Source: Saprospiraceae bacterium (lineage in GTDB: Bacteria > Bacteroidota > Bacteroidia > Chitinophagales > Saprospiraceae). From it: DNA of 38,522 bases. Numbering within the stretch: position 1 is the first letter of the stretch; the number at the start of each line of letters is the position of its first letter. Shown here in pieces: positions 38,517 to 38,522 of this stretch. Below the pieces are notes generated by a model. It saw only the letters and a list, made by a program, of their open reading frames with translations, was not told the DNA's origin and did not search any database. Both the position numbers and the translations under genes were made by a program. The DNA is taken from positions 1-38,522 of the forward strand of contig JALWSS010000195.1 of assembly GCA_026993525.1 (NCBI GenBank). Direction: 5' to 3'.

Positions 38517-38522
38517 TATGAC

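Overview
The window looks like a chromosomal segment of a Bacteroidota bacterium, probably of the Saprospiria (Lewinella/Haliscomenobacter) type. Evidence: three secreted proteins end in Por/type IX secretion (T9SS) sorting domains; there are two TonB-linked outer-membrane receptors with N-terminal carboxypeptidase-like domains; a coaX block is followed by an outer-membrane protein and a TPR protein; a TPR-secG pair is present; and many genes are preceded by the Bacteroidota -7 box TAnnTTTG instead of a clear Shine-Dalgarno. The genus-level placement is inference. There is no rRNA or tRNA gene, phage, transposase gene, CRISPR array or known defence locus.

Layout. 1-6.2 kb, plus strand: 3' part of trkA, trkH (K+ uptake), coaX (pantothenate kinase), an outer-membrane protein and a secreted TPR protein, ending at a clear terminator. 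6.4-10.9 kb: an ST7-like TPR protein converges on a minus-strand series: an acylneuraminate cytidylyltransferase-family enzyme, secG, an acidic TPR protein, rdgB and a small protein of unknown function that resembles DNA polymerase III psi. 10.9-13.1 kb, plus strand: ilvE, a 172-bp MITE and a PfkB-family kinase. 13.1-15.6 kb, minus strand: a T9SS cargo protein and metK. 15.9-20.6 kb, plus strand: nhaD, a secreted amidohydrolase homologue lacking its metal motif, and a T9SS cargo protein. 20.7-33.4 kb, minus strand: S9 peptidase, CDF cation transporter, AlkD-like protein, DUF4836-like protein with a lipoprotein partner, a small membrane protein and two TonB-type receptors. 33.7-36.5 kb, plus strand: T9SS cargo protein and subtilase. 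36.5-38.4 kb, minus strand: DUF721/DciA-like protein and a VWA-domain protein.

The genes are mostly housekeeping or envelope functions: ion homeostasis (TrkAH, NhaD, CDF), cofactor and amino-acid supply (CoaX, MetK, IlvE), nucleotide and DNA repair (RdgB, AlkD), secretion (SecG) and the cell surface (T9SS cargo, receptors, secreted peptidases). I did not find a coherent new multi-gene system.

The unusual content lies between the genes. From about 12 kb onward the gaps hold small inverted-repeat elements (one with a TTA target duplication; a two-copy family with conserved ends and unrelated interiors; one with GTAGAGAC ends), REP-like palindromes, a roughly 20-bp-phased hairpin array, an interleaved (pseudoknot-type) inverted repeat, and 7-12 bp minisatellites. 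Many of these repeats start exactly at, inside or within a few bases of the stop codons of minus-strand genes, and in the AlkD-like gene they have become the C-terminal tail. This repeat/gene-end relationship is the most promising thing here.
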